From contig JABURQ010000034.1 in assembly GCA_014762625.1 (NCBI GenBank), positions 1 to 64,000 on the forward strand: a stretch of 64,000 bases of DNA. Reading direction: 5' to 3'. The notes under the pieces are model-generated. The model did no database searches. It was not told the DNA's origin and worked only from the letters and a program-made list of their open reading frames with translations. The position numbers were made by a program, and so were the translations under genes. Of the stretch, positions 38,272 through 47,731 are shown piece after piece. This stretch comes from Planctomycetaceae bacterium (GTDB lineage Bacteria; Planctomycetota; Planctomycetia; Planctomycetales; Planctomycetaceae). Within the stretch, counting starts at the first letter, position 1. The number at the start of each line of letters is the position of its first letter.

Positions 38272-40665
38272 ATGATTCAGCGAATCGCATCAATCGCTCT
38301 GATGCTCGGTTTGATTTCGCTCGCTGTTCGCGCGGAAAACAATCCGCAAAGTGAAACGCTTGCCCCCGTCAAGTCAGTAGAGCATTCCTCTATATTGACG
38401 CTCGTCGAACAGTATTGTTTCGATTGTCATAGCGGAAACGAGCCTTCCGCCGGATTCGACTTGGCCGAGTTGATGAGCGCTCCGGTGACGAGTTCTACCG
38501 ACGATTGGGAAAAAGTTGTCAAAAAGTTAAGGGGCCATCAGATGCCACCCGCCGAGGCTCTGCAGCCACAGGAATCTGAACGTCAATCGGCCTTGAAGGA
38601 TCTGGAACGGATTTTAGATCAACATGCCAAAGAACATCCTCAACCGGGGAGAACGGAGACCTTCCGCCGATTGACCCGTTATGAATACAAAAACGCGATC
38701 CGCGATTTGCTCGGCTTGAATATCGACGTGGAGGCGTTGCTGCCCGCCGATGAAGTGAGTCACGGATTCGATAACGTCACCGTCGGAGAACTCTCTCCCA
38801 CGCTCCTCAATCGATACATCACCGCCGCGCAGAAAATCAGTCGGCTGGCGGTGGGACGCGCTCCCCAGTCCCCCGGAGGAAAAACTTATCGCGTGCGCCC
38901 CGACGTCACCCAGGAACAGCGTATGCCCGGCCTCCCCTTTGGAACGCGGGGGGGGACTTCGGTGACGCATTTCTTTCCGGTGGACGGCGTCTTTGAGATT
39001 CGTGTCCGCCTGGCGCGAGATCGCAATGAAGCGGTCGAAGGTTTGCGCGAACCACACGAGATGGAATTCCTGTTGGATCGGAAAACCTTGAAGTCGTTCA
39101 CGGTCGAGCCTCCCAACGGCAAATCTTCCGGAGACGGTTATCAACAGTCTTCACACGCGAACGTCGATCGGCATCTGGTGGCGAGGGTTCAGGTCTCCGC
39201 CGGTGACCACGATGTCGCGGCCACGTTTTTGAAGCTTCCGAGTTCGCTGCTGGTGACAAAGCGACAACCTCTCAACGTGCATTACAACATGTACCGCCAT
39301 CCGCGATTGACGCCCGCCATTTATCAACTTTCGATTAACGGTCCGTTTGAAGTGAACGGTCCGGGAGAGACTCCCAGTCGTCGGAAAATCTTTTCCTGCC
39401 GTCCCGAGACTCCGAAACAGGCAGAAAACTGTGCCCGAAAGATTCTTTCGCGATTGATGCGGGTGGCGATTCGCCGACCGACGACTGAAGAAGATCTCGA
39501 ACGACCGATGACATTGTTCCGCGAGACGTTTGGCGAGGAAGGGTTTGAAGCGGGGATCGAAATGGCGCTGAGTTCCATTCTCGTTCATCCCGAGTTTCTG
39601 TTTCGGATCGAGGAAACCCCCGACAATGTTCCAGCCGGCACACCCTACACAATCAACGATCTCGAACTGGCATCGCGGCTGTCGTTCTTTCTCTGGAGCA
39701 GTTTGCCGGATGAAGAGCTATTGACGCTTGCCGAACGCGGTCGTCTCTCCGAGCCCTCAGTCCTCGAACAACAGACACTCAGGATGCTCGCCGACGACCG
39801 GTCTCAGGCGCTCGTCGATAACTTCGCCAGTCAATGGTTGTATTTGCGTAATCTCGAATCGATCACCCCGGACGCCCGGCTCTATCCCGATTTCGGAGAT
39901 AATCTGCGACAAGCTTTCCGTCGGGAAACTGAACTCTGTGTGGCGGAGTTGATTCGCGAAGACCGCAGCGTCCTCGAGTTGCTGGACGCAGATTCTACCT
40001 ATTTGAACGAACGACTGGCGAAACATTACGGCATTCCTCACGTCTTCGGGACGTATTTTCGACGTGTGGATTTGGAGGGAGAAAGCCGTCGAGGGGGACT
40101 GTTGCGCCATGGCAGTGTTCTAACAGTAACGTCGTATGCGACACGCACCTCACCCGTGATTCGGGGCAAATGGATTCTCGAAAACCTCCTGGGAACTCCA
40201 CCGCCTCCCCCTCCCCCGAATGTTTCCACGCTTCAGGACAATACCGTTTCCGCCAAGCTACCCGTGAGAGAGCGACTGGCCCAGCATCGGGCCGACGCCG
40301 CGTGTGCCAGTTGTCATAACCTGATCGACCCGGTCGGGTTTTCTTTGGAGCATTTCGATGCCGTCGGACGTTGGCGCGATCTGGAAAATGGTCGCCCCGT
40401 TGATGCGACGGGTGGTTTACCGGACGGGCGGGAATTCGTCGGTGTTGACGGTCTCGAAGCGGGACTTCTGGAAATGCCGGATGTTTTCGTCGGGACAATG
40501 ACCGAAAAACTGTTAACCTATGCGTTGGGACGCGGCGTGGAGACACACGACGCACCGGCGATTCGAGAGATTGTGCGAAACGCTGCTAAACACGATTACC
40601 GGTTTTCGTCGATCATTCTAGGAATCGGCAACAGCACACCCTTTCAAATGAGGATGTCGCCATGA
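38272..40665 (+). CDS. DUF1592-type exported cytochrome-like protein (DUF1587/1592/1588/1585/1595)
   Basis: This ~797-residue protein has a signal peptide starting at MIQRIASIALMLGLISLAVRA, so ATG 38272 is preferred over an upstream in-frame start. In order: a cytochrome-like CFDCHSGNEPSAGF motif; the DUF1587 block FRRLTRYEYKNAIRDLLGL; a beta-rich middle; DUF1595/1592 (ELASRLSFFLWSSLPDEELL, FASQWLYLRN); DUF1588 (RRGGLLRHGSVLTVTSYATRTSPVIRGKWILENLLG) with the haem motif CASCHNLIDPVGFSLEHFDAVGRWR; and C-terminal DUF1585. These proteins are encoded with DUF1552 partners, as here (4-bp overlap). Function is unknown. Confidence 0.92.
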   Translation: MIQRIASIALMLGLISLAVRAENNPQSETLAPVKSVEHSSILTLVEQYCFDCHSGNEPSAGFDLAELMSAPVTSSTDDWEKVVKKLRGHQMPPAEALQPQESERQSALKDLERILDQHAKEHPQPGRTETFRRLTRYEYKNAIRDLLGLNIDVEALLPADEVSHGFDNVTVGELSPTLLNRYITAAQKISRLAVGRAPQSPGGKTYRVRPDVTQEQRMPGLPFGTRGGTSVTHFFPVDGVFEIRVRLARDRNEAVEGLREPHEMEFLLDRKTLKSFTVEPPNGKSSGDGYQQSSHANVDRHLVARVQVSAGDHDVAATFLKLPSSLLVTKRQPLNVHYNMYRHPRLTPAIYQLSINGPFEVNGPGETPSRRKIFSCRPETPKQAENCARKILSRLMRVAIRRPTTEEDLERPMTLFRETFGEEGFEAGIEMALSSILVHPEFLFRIEETPDNVPAGTPYTINDLELASRLSFFLWSSLPDEELLTLAERGRLSEPSVLEQQTLRMLADDRSQALVDNFASQWLYLRNLESITPDARLYPDFGDNLRQAFRRETELCVAELIREDRSVLELLDADSTYLNERLAKHYGIPHVFGTYFRRVDLEGESRRGGLLRHGSVLTVTSYATRTSPVIRGKWILENLLGTPPPPPPPNVSTLQDNTVSAKLPVRERLAQHRADAACASCHNLIDPVGFSLEHFDAVGRWRDLENGRPVDATGGLPDGREFVGVDGLEAGLLEMPDVFVGTMTEKLLTYALGRGVETHDAPAIREIVRNAAKHDYRFSSIILGIGNSTPFQMRMSP

Positions 40666-42011
40666 GTTTTATGAAGAAGGCACTACCGAGACGGACGTTC
40701 TTGCGGGGAACGGGGACGGCTCTCGCGTTACCGCTTCTCGATGCCATGATCCCCTCCATGACCGCCACGGCTGAGACGGCGGCGAGTCCTGAAAAACTGC
40801 GTCGTCTTGGATTTGTCTACATGCCGATGGGCTGCGACATTTCGAGTTGGACGCCTCCCGGCGAGAAGAAACTGGATGTCCTTTCGCCCAGTCTGCGCTC
40901 GTTAGAAAAAGTAAAGCAGCATGTAACCGCCGTCTCGAATATGGAGTTACAGAACGCCTATCCGGGAACGCACGCCACCTCGAACTCCTCCTTTCTCAGT
41001 GCCGCGAAAGCCAAGAGAACCGAGAGTACCGATTACTATCTGGGGACGACCGTCGATCAGATCGCCGCGAAACAGATCGGGCAATCGACGCAACTCCCCT
41101 CGCTGGAAATGTCGATGGACCTGTTGTCGGTTGTCGGACAGTGCGACAACGGTTATGCGTGCGTCTATCAGAACAATCTCTCCTGGTCTTCGCCGACCAC
41201 TCCCCTTCCCTCCGAAGCCCATCCCCGTTTGGTCTTCGAAACGCTGTTCGGTGAAGGCGGGAGTGCGGAAGAACGAAAAGCGGCTCTCAAGAAACGGGCG
41301 AGTCTGCTCGATTCATTGACGGGGGAAATTCAGCGACTGCGAAATAAGCTGGGACCGCAGGACCGCCAAACCGTGGAACAATATCTCGATTCGATCCGCG
41401 AAGTCGAACGTCGTATTCAACAGGCGGAAGCCGATTCCACGGAGAATCCTCTCCCTGATCTCGATCGTCCGGTCGGCGTTCCCGCGGCGTACGCGGAACA
41501 TGCTCGGCTGATGTTCGACCTGCAATTGCTGGCGCTTCAGGGAGACATCACCCGCGTGATTACCTTCCAGTTGGCTCGGGAAACGAGTAATCGAACCTAC
41601 CCCGAAATTGGCGTGAACGATCCGCATCATCCCCTGACCCATCACGGGAACGATCCGGAAAAAATCGCCAAAGTGGCCAAGATCAATCACTTCCACGTCT
41701 CGCTGTTTGCCGGGTTTCTGGAGAAATTACAAGCCACCCCTGAGGGAGACGGATCGTTCCTCGATCATTCCCTCTATCTGTACGCCAGCGGGATGGGGCA
41801 TCCAAACGTCCACCACCCTACCAACCTCCCGCTTCTGGTCTCCGGAGGTGCCGCCGGCAAGATGCAAGGCGGACGACATATCAAGTTCGAAAAACCGACG
41901 CCGCTGGCCAATCTGCACCTGACGTTATTAAACAAGGTCGGTGTGAAACGGGACTCGTTCGCCGATAGCGAAGGAACCGTGGATGAACTCTTCGAGCCTC
42001 TGGATCTGTGA
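40662..42011 (+). CDS. DUF1552 family exported protein, Tat substrate
   Basis: This 449-residue protein has a Tat-type signal LPRRTFLRGTGTALALPLL (residues ~8-26). The DUF1552 body has RRLGFVYMPMGCDISSWTPPG, TVDQIAAKQIGQSTQLPSLE, a charged coiled stretch (~205-260), and FAGFLEKLQATPEGDGSFLDHSLYLYASGMGHPNVHH near the C-terminus. It starts inside the stop of the DUF1592 gene (ATGA), so the pair is coupled. The family is common in planctomycetes and its reaction is unknown. Its own stop overlaps the start of the ankyrin gene. Confidence 0.92.
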   Translation: MSFMKKALPRRTFLRGTGTALALPLLDAMIPSMTATAETAASPEKLRRLGFVYMPMGCDISSWTPPGEKKLDVLSPSLRSLEKVKQHVTAVSNMELQNAYPGTHATSNSSFLSAAKAKRTESTDYYLGTTVDQIAAKQIGQSTQLPSLEMSMDLLSVVGQCDNGYACVYQNNLSWSSPTTPLPSEAHPRLVFETLFGEGGSAEERKAALKKRASLLDSLTGEIQRLRNKLGPQDRQTVEQYLDSIREVERRIQQAEADSTENPLPDLDRPVGVPAAYAEHARLMFDLQLLALQGDITRVITFQLARETSNRTYPEIGVNDPHHPLTHHGNDPEKIAKVAKINHFHVSLFAGFLEKLQATPEGDGSFLDHSLYLYASGMGHPNVHHPTNLPLLVSGGAAGKMQGGRHIKFEKPTPLANLHLTLLNKVGVKRDSFADSEGTVDELFEPLDL

Positions 42012-43516
42012 TCGTTTTTGATATGACTTTTGAACGCCGACGATTGAAGTTCTCGCTTCGCATGTTACTGGCCTGCGCGATTTTCTTCTGTGCGGTTGGC
42101 AGAGTCGGCCACGCTGAGGAAAACTCTTCTCCCCTGGCAGACGCCATCCAGAACAAACAATGGAAGCACGCGGAACGATTGCTGCAAAAAGATCTGGAGG
42201 TCAACGTCTCTCAGGCCGACGGGATGACGGCGTTGCATTGGGCGGTTCTGTATGAAAAATCGGAGTTGGTCACTGAGTTGATCGACCGTGGTGCCGACGT
42301 GAACGCTCGAAATCGCTACGACGTTCCGGTCTTGTACCTCGCCTGTCTGAACGGGAACGGTCAAATCGTTAATTTCTTGTTGAAGAATGGAGCCGATCCG
42401 CATCACGTGTTACGGGGGGGAGAAACCCTGTTGATGACGGCGGCGAGAACCGGAAAACTCGGTCCGGTGAAGGCGCTGATTGCTCAAAAAGTGGATGTCA
42501 ACGCGAAGGATCGTCGCGGCCAGACTGCCATCATGTGGGCCGCTGCGGAAGGGAACGTCGAGGCTGTCGGCGCCTTGATGGATGCCGGAGCCGATTATCG
42601 AACTCCGCTTGCTTCCGGTTTTACACCTTTGTTTTTTGCGGTTCGAGAGGGAAAACCGCAGACCGTTTTTCGGTTACTGGATGCCGGTTTGGATGTGAAC
42701 GAGCCGATGCAGATCAAGCGAGGATCGGGCAAAGGCCCTCGCCGGAGCACGACGCCTCTGTTACTGGCGGTCGAAAACGGACATTTTGAACTGGCCGCGA
42801 AACTGTTGGAAGCGGGAGCCGATCCCAACGAGAAAAGAACCGGGTACACTCCCCTGCACGCTCTCACCTGGGTCCGCAAACCGCTTCGGGGGGACGGCGA
42901 TCCACCTCCCATCGGATCGGGGAAAATGAGCAGTCTCGATTTTGCGCGCGTGCTGATCGACAAAGGAGCCGATGTGAATGCTCGCCACGGAAAGCATTCT
43001 TCCGGAAATCAACGCTTGAATCTCACGGATGCGACTCCGTTTCTAATGGCGGCGGAGACCGGAGATCTTCCCTACTTGAAATTGCTGTTGGGATTGGGAG
43101 CCGATCCGAAGTTGAAGAACGCCGATCAAGCCACGCCTCTTCTGGCGGCCGCCGGAGTGGGAATTCTCGGGAACGGCGACGAATCCGCAGGCACCGAAGA
43201 AGAGGCGATTGCGACAGTGGACCTGTTACTGAAACTGGGAGCCGATGTGAACGCCGTCGACGACCGCGGGAACTCAGCGATGCACGGCGCGGCGTATAAA
43301 AGTTGGACGAAGCTCGTCCAGTTTCTCGCCGACAACGGATCCGATATTGAAGTCTGGAATCGTCAGAATCGCTTCAAGAGAACGCCGCTGGAAATTGCGC
43401 AGGGGCATCGTCCGGGGAACTTCCGACCTTCGCCCGAAACGACCGCCGCTATTCTCAAAGTGATGCAAACAGCCGGCGTTGAGCCCTCCTCGGAAACCAG
43501 TCCCAAAAAAGAGTGA
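42008..43516 (+). CDS. Exported ankyrin-repeat protein
   Basis: This ~500-residue protein begins at GTG 42008, with ATG 42023 as an alternative. A signal peptide spans RMLLACAIFFCAVGRVGHA. About nine ankyrin repeats follow, with clear GMTALHWAVLYEKSELVTELIDRGADVNAR, GQTAIMWAAAEGNVEAVGALMDAGAD, TPLLLAVENGHFELAAKLLEAGADPN-type units. It has no catalytic domain. Its 4-bp overlap with the DUF1552 gene puts it in the same transcription unit as the DUF1592/DUF1552 pair. A periplasmic scaffold or binding role for that pair is an inference. Confidence 0.9.
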   Translation: MIVFDMTFERRRLKFSLRMLLACAIFFCAVGRVGHAEENSSPLADAIQNKQWKHAERLLQKDLEVNVSQADGMTALHWAVLYEKSELVTELIDRGADVNARNRYDVPVLYLACLNGNGQIVNFLLKNGADPHHVLRGGETLLMTAARTGKLGPVKALIAQKVDVNAKDRRGQTAIMWAAAEGNVEAVGALMDAGADYRTPLASGFTPLFFAVREGKPQTVFRLLDAGLDVNEPMQIKRGSGKGPRRSTTPLLLAVENGHFELAAKLLEAGADPNEKRTGYTPLHALTWVRKPLRGDGDPPPIGSGKMSSLDFARVLIDKGADVNARHGKHSSGNQRLNLTDATPFLMAAETGDLPYLKLLLGLGADPKLKNADQATPLLAAAGVGILGNGDESAGTEEEAIATVDLLLKLGADVNAVDDRGNSAMHGAAYKSWTKLVQFLADNGSDIEVWNRQNRFKRTPLEIAQGHRPGNFRPSPETTAAILKVMQTAGVEPSSETSPKKE

Positions 43517-43545
43517 CGAAACGCTGGTCCAGCGAGCCCAGGCGA

Positions 43546-44871
43546 TCAACTCAAGCCGTCGAGTCGGCCCGTGCTGTCGACGAACTGTTCCGATTCCACG
43601 CCGAGTGCGTGCAGCATCGAGAGGAACAGGTTCGACATCGGCGTCTTCTCGTCGAAATGCAGATATTGATTGTGGTTGAGTCCGAGCTTGCCGCCGCCCG
43701 CCAGAAGAAGCGGATAGTTCTTGTTCTGATGCGTGCGGCTGTTGCTGCTGCCGTACAGAACCAGCGTCCGATCGAGCAGGTTGCCGTCTCCTTCCGGAGT
43801 CTCTTTCAGTCGCGTCAGAAAACGCGCCAGATTCTCGGCGAGGAACTGGTCGAAGCGACCCAGATTTTCCGGTCCGCCCTTTTTGTTCGCCGCGTGAGCC
43901 AGACCGTGCCAGTCCGCTTTCAGTCCCAATACGCCGGGGAACTTCCGGGCGCGTGACGGACCGTAACTTCCGATCTGATAGGTCGAGATACGCGTCAGGT
44001 CGGTCTGAAACGCGAGGAACTGCAGGTCGTAGATGGTTTTCAGATAATCCTTCGGGGCGTTCTCGTCGGCTTCCAGAGCCAACGAGTCCTTGTCGACCGA
44101 AGGCAACGGCACGTCGAGCCAACTCCGCGAACGGTCGAGATTCTTCTCGACCTGTCGCACGGACGTTTCGTATTCCGAGAGCTTGCGACGGTCGGCGACT
44201 CCCAGTTTCCGCTGTAACGATTTCGATTGATCCCGGACCAGGTCGAGAATACTGGCGGACGATTCGAGTTGCCGACGATCCTGTTTGCTGTTCGCGGTCT
44301 GACCGAACAGCTTGTCGAAGATCTGTTTCGGATCGGAGAGTGCCGGAATCGGTTGACCTTTCTCAGTGTAAGAGAGTGTCGTCGTTCGAGTGCGCGGGCC
44401 GACTCCTCCATCGGTGGAGAGTGTCAGAGACGGCAAACGCGTCTCCTGTCCGATCTGTTTCGCGACCAGTTGATCGAGGGAGATCGTGTTCTGATAGGTG
44501 ACGGGAGCCAAGTTATTCGCCGTCAGAAAGGTGTCTCCCGTATCGTGACCGTTCATCGCGCGACAGCGAGGGTGAGACAAGCCCTGAAAGATGCTGACAT
44601 CCTCCATCAGTGGTTCCAGCGGCTTCAACACATTCGAGAGTTGATATTCTTTACCCGCTCCGGTAGGGAACCAGCCCCACGCCCGATCCTCGGAATTCTC
44701 TTTCGGCATCGCGATACCAAACGGGAACATGATCGCACACATGCGGCGCGGCAACTCTTTGCCGGCCGCAGCGGTTGCGGGGGCACCCATCGCTTCCATC
44801 CACGGTAGCGCGAGACTGACTCCCGCGGCTTTGAGGGCGGTGCGTCGATTGATGTGCCAGGATTTACTCAT
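43546..44871 (-). CDS. DUF1552 family exported protein, Tat substrate (second copy)
   Basis: This 441-residue paralogue of the protein at 40662-42011 has the Tat signal HINRRTALKAAGVSLALPWME, RRMCAIMFPFGIAMP, DQLVAKQIGQETRLPSLTLS, LDLVRDQSKSLQRKLGVADRRKLSEYETSVRQVEKNL, and FLTRLKETPEGDGNLLDRTLVLYGSSNSRTH near the end. It lies 39 bp after the frameshifted DUF1592-type gene on the same strand, repeating the DUF1592-DUF1552 order. It is convergent with the ankyrin gene, 29 bp between the stops. It appears intact. Confidence 0.92.
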   Translation of the reverse strand: MSKSWHINRRTALKAAGVSLALPWMEAMGAPATAAAGKELPRRMCAIMFPFGIAMPKENSEDRAWGWFPTGAGKEYQLSNVLKPLEPLMEDVSIFQGLSHPRCRAMNGHDTGDTFLTANNLAPVTYQNTISLDQLVAKQIGQETRLPSLTLSTDGGVGPRTRTTTLSYTEKGQPIPALSDPKQIFDKLFGQTANSKQDRRQLESSASILDLVRDQSKSLQRKLGVADRRKLSEYETSVRQVEKNLDRSRSWLDVPLPSVDKDSLALEADENAPKDYLKTIYDLQFLAFQTDLTRISTYQIGSYGPSRARKFPGVLGLKADWHGLAHAANKKGGPENLGRFDQFLAENLARFLTRLKETPEGDGNLLDRTLVLYGSSNSRTHQNKNYPLLLAGGGKLGLNHNQYLHFDEKTPMSNLFLSMLHALGVESEQFVDSTGRLDGLS

Positions 44872-44910
44872 AATGGACTCTCTGTGAAAAGTTTGGCTCT
44901 GTCGGCGCGA

Positions 44911-47366
44911 CTACTTTGTTTGAAAGGACTCCGATTGTACGAATGCCAGTATCAGCGATTTTAGCCGATATTCGGCATCAATGAACTCCGATTTGAGATT
45001 TTCGACCGATTCCCGGTCTCCCAGGTCGAGCGATCGCCCTAACCCGTACGTCATTAAGCGTTTCACGATCGCTCGCGCGAACCATTCGTTCCGCTCTGCG
45101 ACGAGATAATGCTGTAATGCGTCGATTCCCTCGATCCTGGTGCCGTTGGGAAGCTCGCTGCTCGCATCGACATTGACGGCGGGACGTTTGCGATGGGCGG
45201 GAATTTTTGTCCTCCAGCGGCCCACCGCATCGAAGTTTTCCAGCGGAATGCCCCACGGATCGATGCCGCGATGGCAGGCGTTGCACGACTGTTTCTCGCG
45301 ATGGACGCAAGCTGTTCCTTCAGTGTCAGCTTGGCCAGGTCGGGGCGTTCTGCGTCGAGTTCCGGGACATCGGGCGGCGGTGGCGCGGGGGGTGAATCGA
45401 GTAAACGATCCAGAATCCAGACCGCCCGTTTGATCGGATGCGAATCCTCGCCGTTCGAATTCGCCAGCAGGTACGAGCCCTGCGTGAGTAATCCGCCGCC
45501 GCGTGGGTTGTCGGCACTGAGCGAGACCGGCACGAATTCCGCAGAGCGTGGGCCTGTGAGGCCGTAATGCTTCGCCAGCGAATAATTCAGCATCGCCCAG
45601 TCGGAATCGAGCAGTTCCAACGCACTCCGGTTCTCTGTCAGCACTCGGCTAAAGTAGTGATGTGTTTCCAGTCTCATCTGCGATTTCAAATCATCGTCGA
45701 AGTCGGGATAGAATTCGGGATTGACGGCGACTCGATTCAAGGCATCCAGATCGAGCCACTGATCGACAAAGTGCTCGACAAACTCCGACGCACGGGCATC
45801 AGTCAGCATTCGTTCCACTTCGCCGGTGAGAACTTCGGGATGATGCAGTTTCTGTTGTGCGGCGAGCCGGAACAGTCTCTCATCCGGCATACTGCTCCAG
45901 AGAAAATACGACAGGCGGGACGCCAGTTCGTAATCGTTTAACGGCTGCGGCTCCCCAGTCCCGGACTCATCACGCTGTTCCACGACATACAGAAAGTGGG
46001 GCGAGACCAGCACGGACGCCAGCGTCTCGCGAACCGCCTCCTCAAACGAGTCACACTGCGGACGAATCACCTCGAACAGGTGTGCCGTCTGCTTGACTTC
46101 CTCAGAAGTCGCCGGACGACGGAAAGCTTTCGTCATGAATGGTTGGAGAATGTGGCGAATTTTCTGCGTTTCGTCTTCCACCTGATCCGAACCGCTGAAG
46201 ATCTCTGTGTGACTCTGCGGCGGCCAACTGGCATAAACCGGTGCGCGGAACTCGGCGGAGACGACCCGCAGCTCCAGCCGCGATCCAAACGGTGTCGGTG
46301 GTTTGGGAGCCTCCAGTGGTTGAAAGACCACTTTGCCTTTCTTCTTTGGCTTCGGTTGCGGCTGAGGTTGGACGTACTGGCGGTCGTCGTAGCGTAATTC
46401 GTGCCCGTCCGCGTCGAGGAAATCGACCATGACGATCATCCCCTTGAAACCGGAGTTCCCGAACGCGATCGGTCCCGGCTGCGGAAAATCTTCCATGCGA
46501 CCGGTGAACGTCAGCGTCTGCACGCCTCCCCGCACGTCGGCGTCACCGATCACGCCGCGCGGAACGTGAATGATCCCCGGCACGTGTCCCAGAGTGACGT
46601 GAATTCGCGGCACCGCCCTCCCCTCGGGAATCGACGATTCGACGGTCAGGTTCAGCTCAAACTTGCCGTGTCGCGGGAACTCGTTCAGATCGAGGACGAA
46701 CTCGGGCCGGACCGGTTCGTGGCCGGCAAATTTCCGATTGGGTAAACGCCCCCGCGCGGTCTCGCTCTGAGAGAACTCGTACAGTTTCGGTGGTTCGCCC
46801 GTGACGATCGCTTCCGCCAATCCTTGGCGGGCGGTTTTCAGATAGGTCTCGATCTGCGTGGGGGACATCTCCAGCGTCGAACTGTTATTCCGAAAGCCCT
46901 CTGACGAAGCGGGCTCGGGGGGGAGATCTTTCGCATAGTCCAGATCGACCTCCAGCAGATCGCGCATCGTGTTGGCGTATTCGTATCGCGTTAAACGCCG
47001 CGTCACCACCCGTCCGTTCCGATATCGTTTGGCGGCGGCCGCCTCGCGCAGAAAACGCTGTAACCAGTCCGAAAGGATTTGACGTTCTTCGGGACTCGGC
47101 TGATCGGAATCCTGGGGCGGCATTTCTCCCGCGCTAATTTGATTCAACACATCGTGCCAGCGTTCGGGATTCTCTGCCGTTACGGGATTGGTCGGCATCC
47201 GGTCGAAGCGAATCTCTCCCTCTTGCGTGTCCGGTCCGTGACAGTCCATGCAGTATTTCGCCAGCAATGGTTTGATCTGTTGATCGAAGAGCTTCTCGGT
47301 CGATTCTTCCGCGCGAACCGGAAGCGTCAGAGCCAATAACAGGATTGCGAACGACAGAATTCGCAT
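44911..47366 (-). pseudogene. DUF1592-type exported cytochrome-like protein, broken by a 1-base frameshift
   Basis: From ATG 47366 the product has a signal peptide (MRILSFAILLLALTLPVRA), a cytochrome motif CMDCHGPDTQEGE, TRRLTRYEYANTMRDLLEVDL and the DUF1592/DUF1588 blocks. Reading continues to LTLKEQLA and then goes out of register. Shifting frame at 45306/45307 restores VHREKQSCNACHRGIDPWG (the expected second haem motif) and the rest of DUF1585 to a stop at 44911. One base is missing relative to a single open frame of ~818 codons. The site GCTTGCG is not a classical slippery heptamer, so mutation or sequencing error is more likely than programmed shifting. Without repair the protein ends at 45063 with a nonsense tail. 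Confidence 0.85.
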
Positions 47367-47731
47367 GAAAAGCTCGCGGCAATATTGGAAGGCGGGACTT
47401 GGGAAGGACAAATCAGCGGAGAGCCATATGATACGGCATTTCAGGCGATAAGACAAAGAGAATCTGTCGACGACCAGATTTCCTGCTCTGTTCAAGATTT
47501 GGAAAGCGTCAACTTGCCGGGCATTCAGTTCCAGAGGAGCACTTTGGGAACCAGTCCATGGTATCAGTTCCCGATGTTTCAAAAATTTTCTTGTACCTGC
47601 ATCGGCTGTCAGTGATAATACGTTTACGCACTCGTAAGCCGCCATATCGCTACGTTCGAAGAGTTTGAGATACGGCCCATCTCGCCGAGTCCTCACAACT
47701 TATTGCCCAATTTTTCCGCAGGAGACGTTTC
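47367..47731. other. Divergent intergenic region
   Basis: These 365 bases lie between the DUF1592-type gene (leftward) and the four-module STN protein gene (rightward). The long open frame extending upstream of ATG 47366 has no protein-like features and is not called. No repeat is recognised. Confidence 0.4.

Noticed and set aside
45063..45306. Programmed frameshifting at the DUF1592-type break
   Set aside because: There is no X-XXY-YYZ slippery heptamer or obvious downstream structure. A lost base or sequencing error is simpler.
47367..47696. 110-codon upstream extension of the frameshifted DUF1592-type gene
   Set aside because: A clear signal peptide begins at ATG 47366; the extension would bury it.
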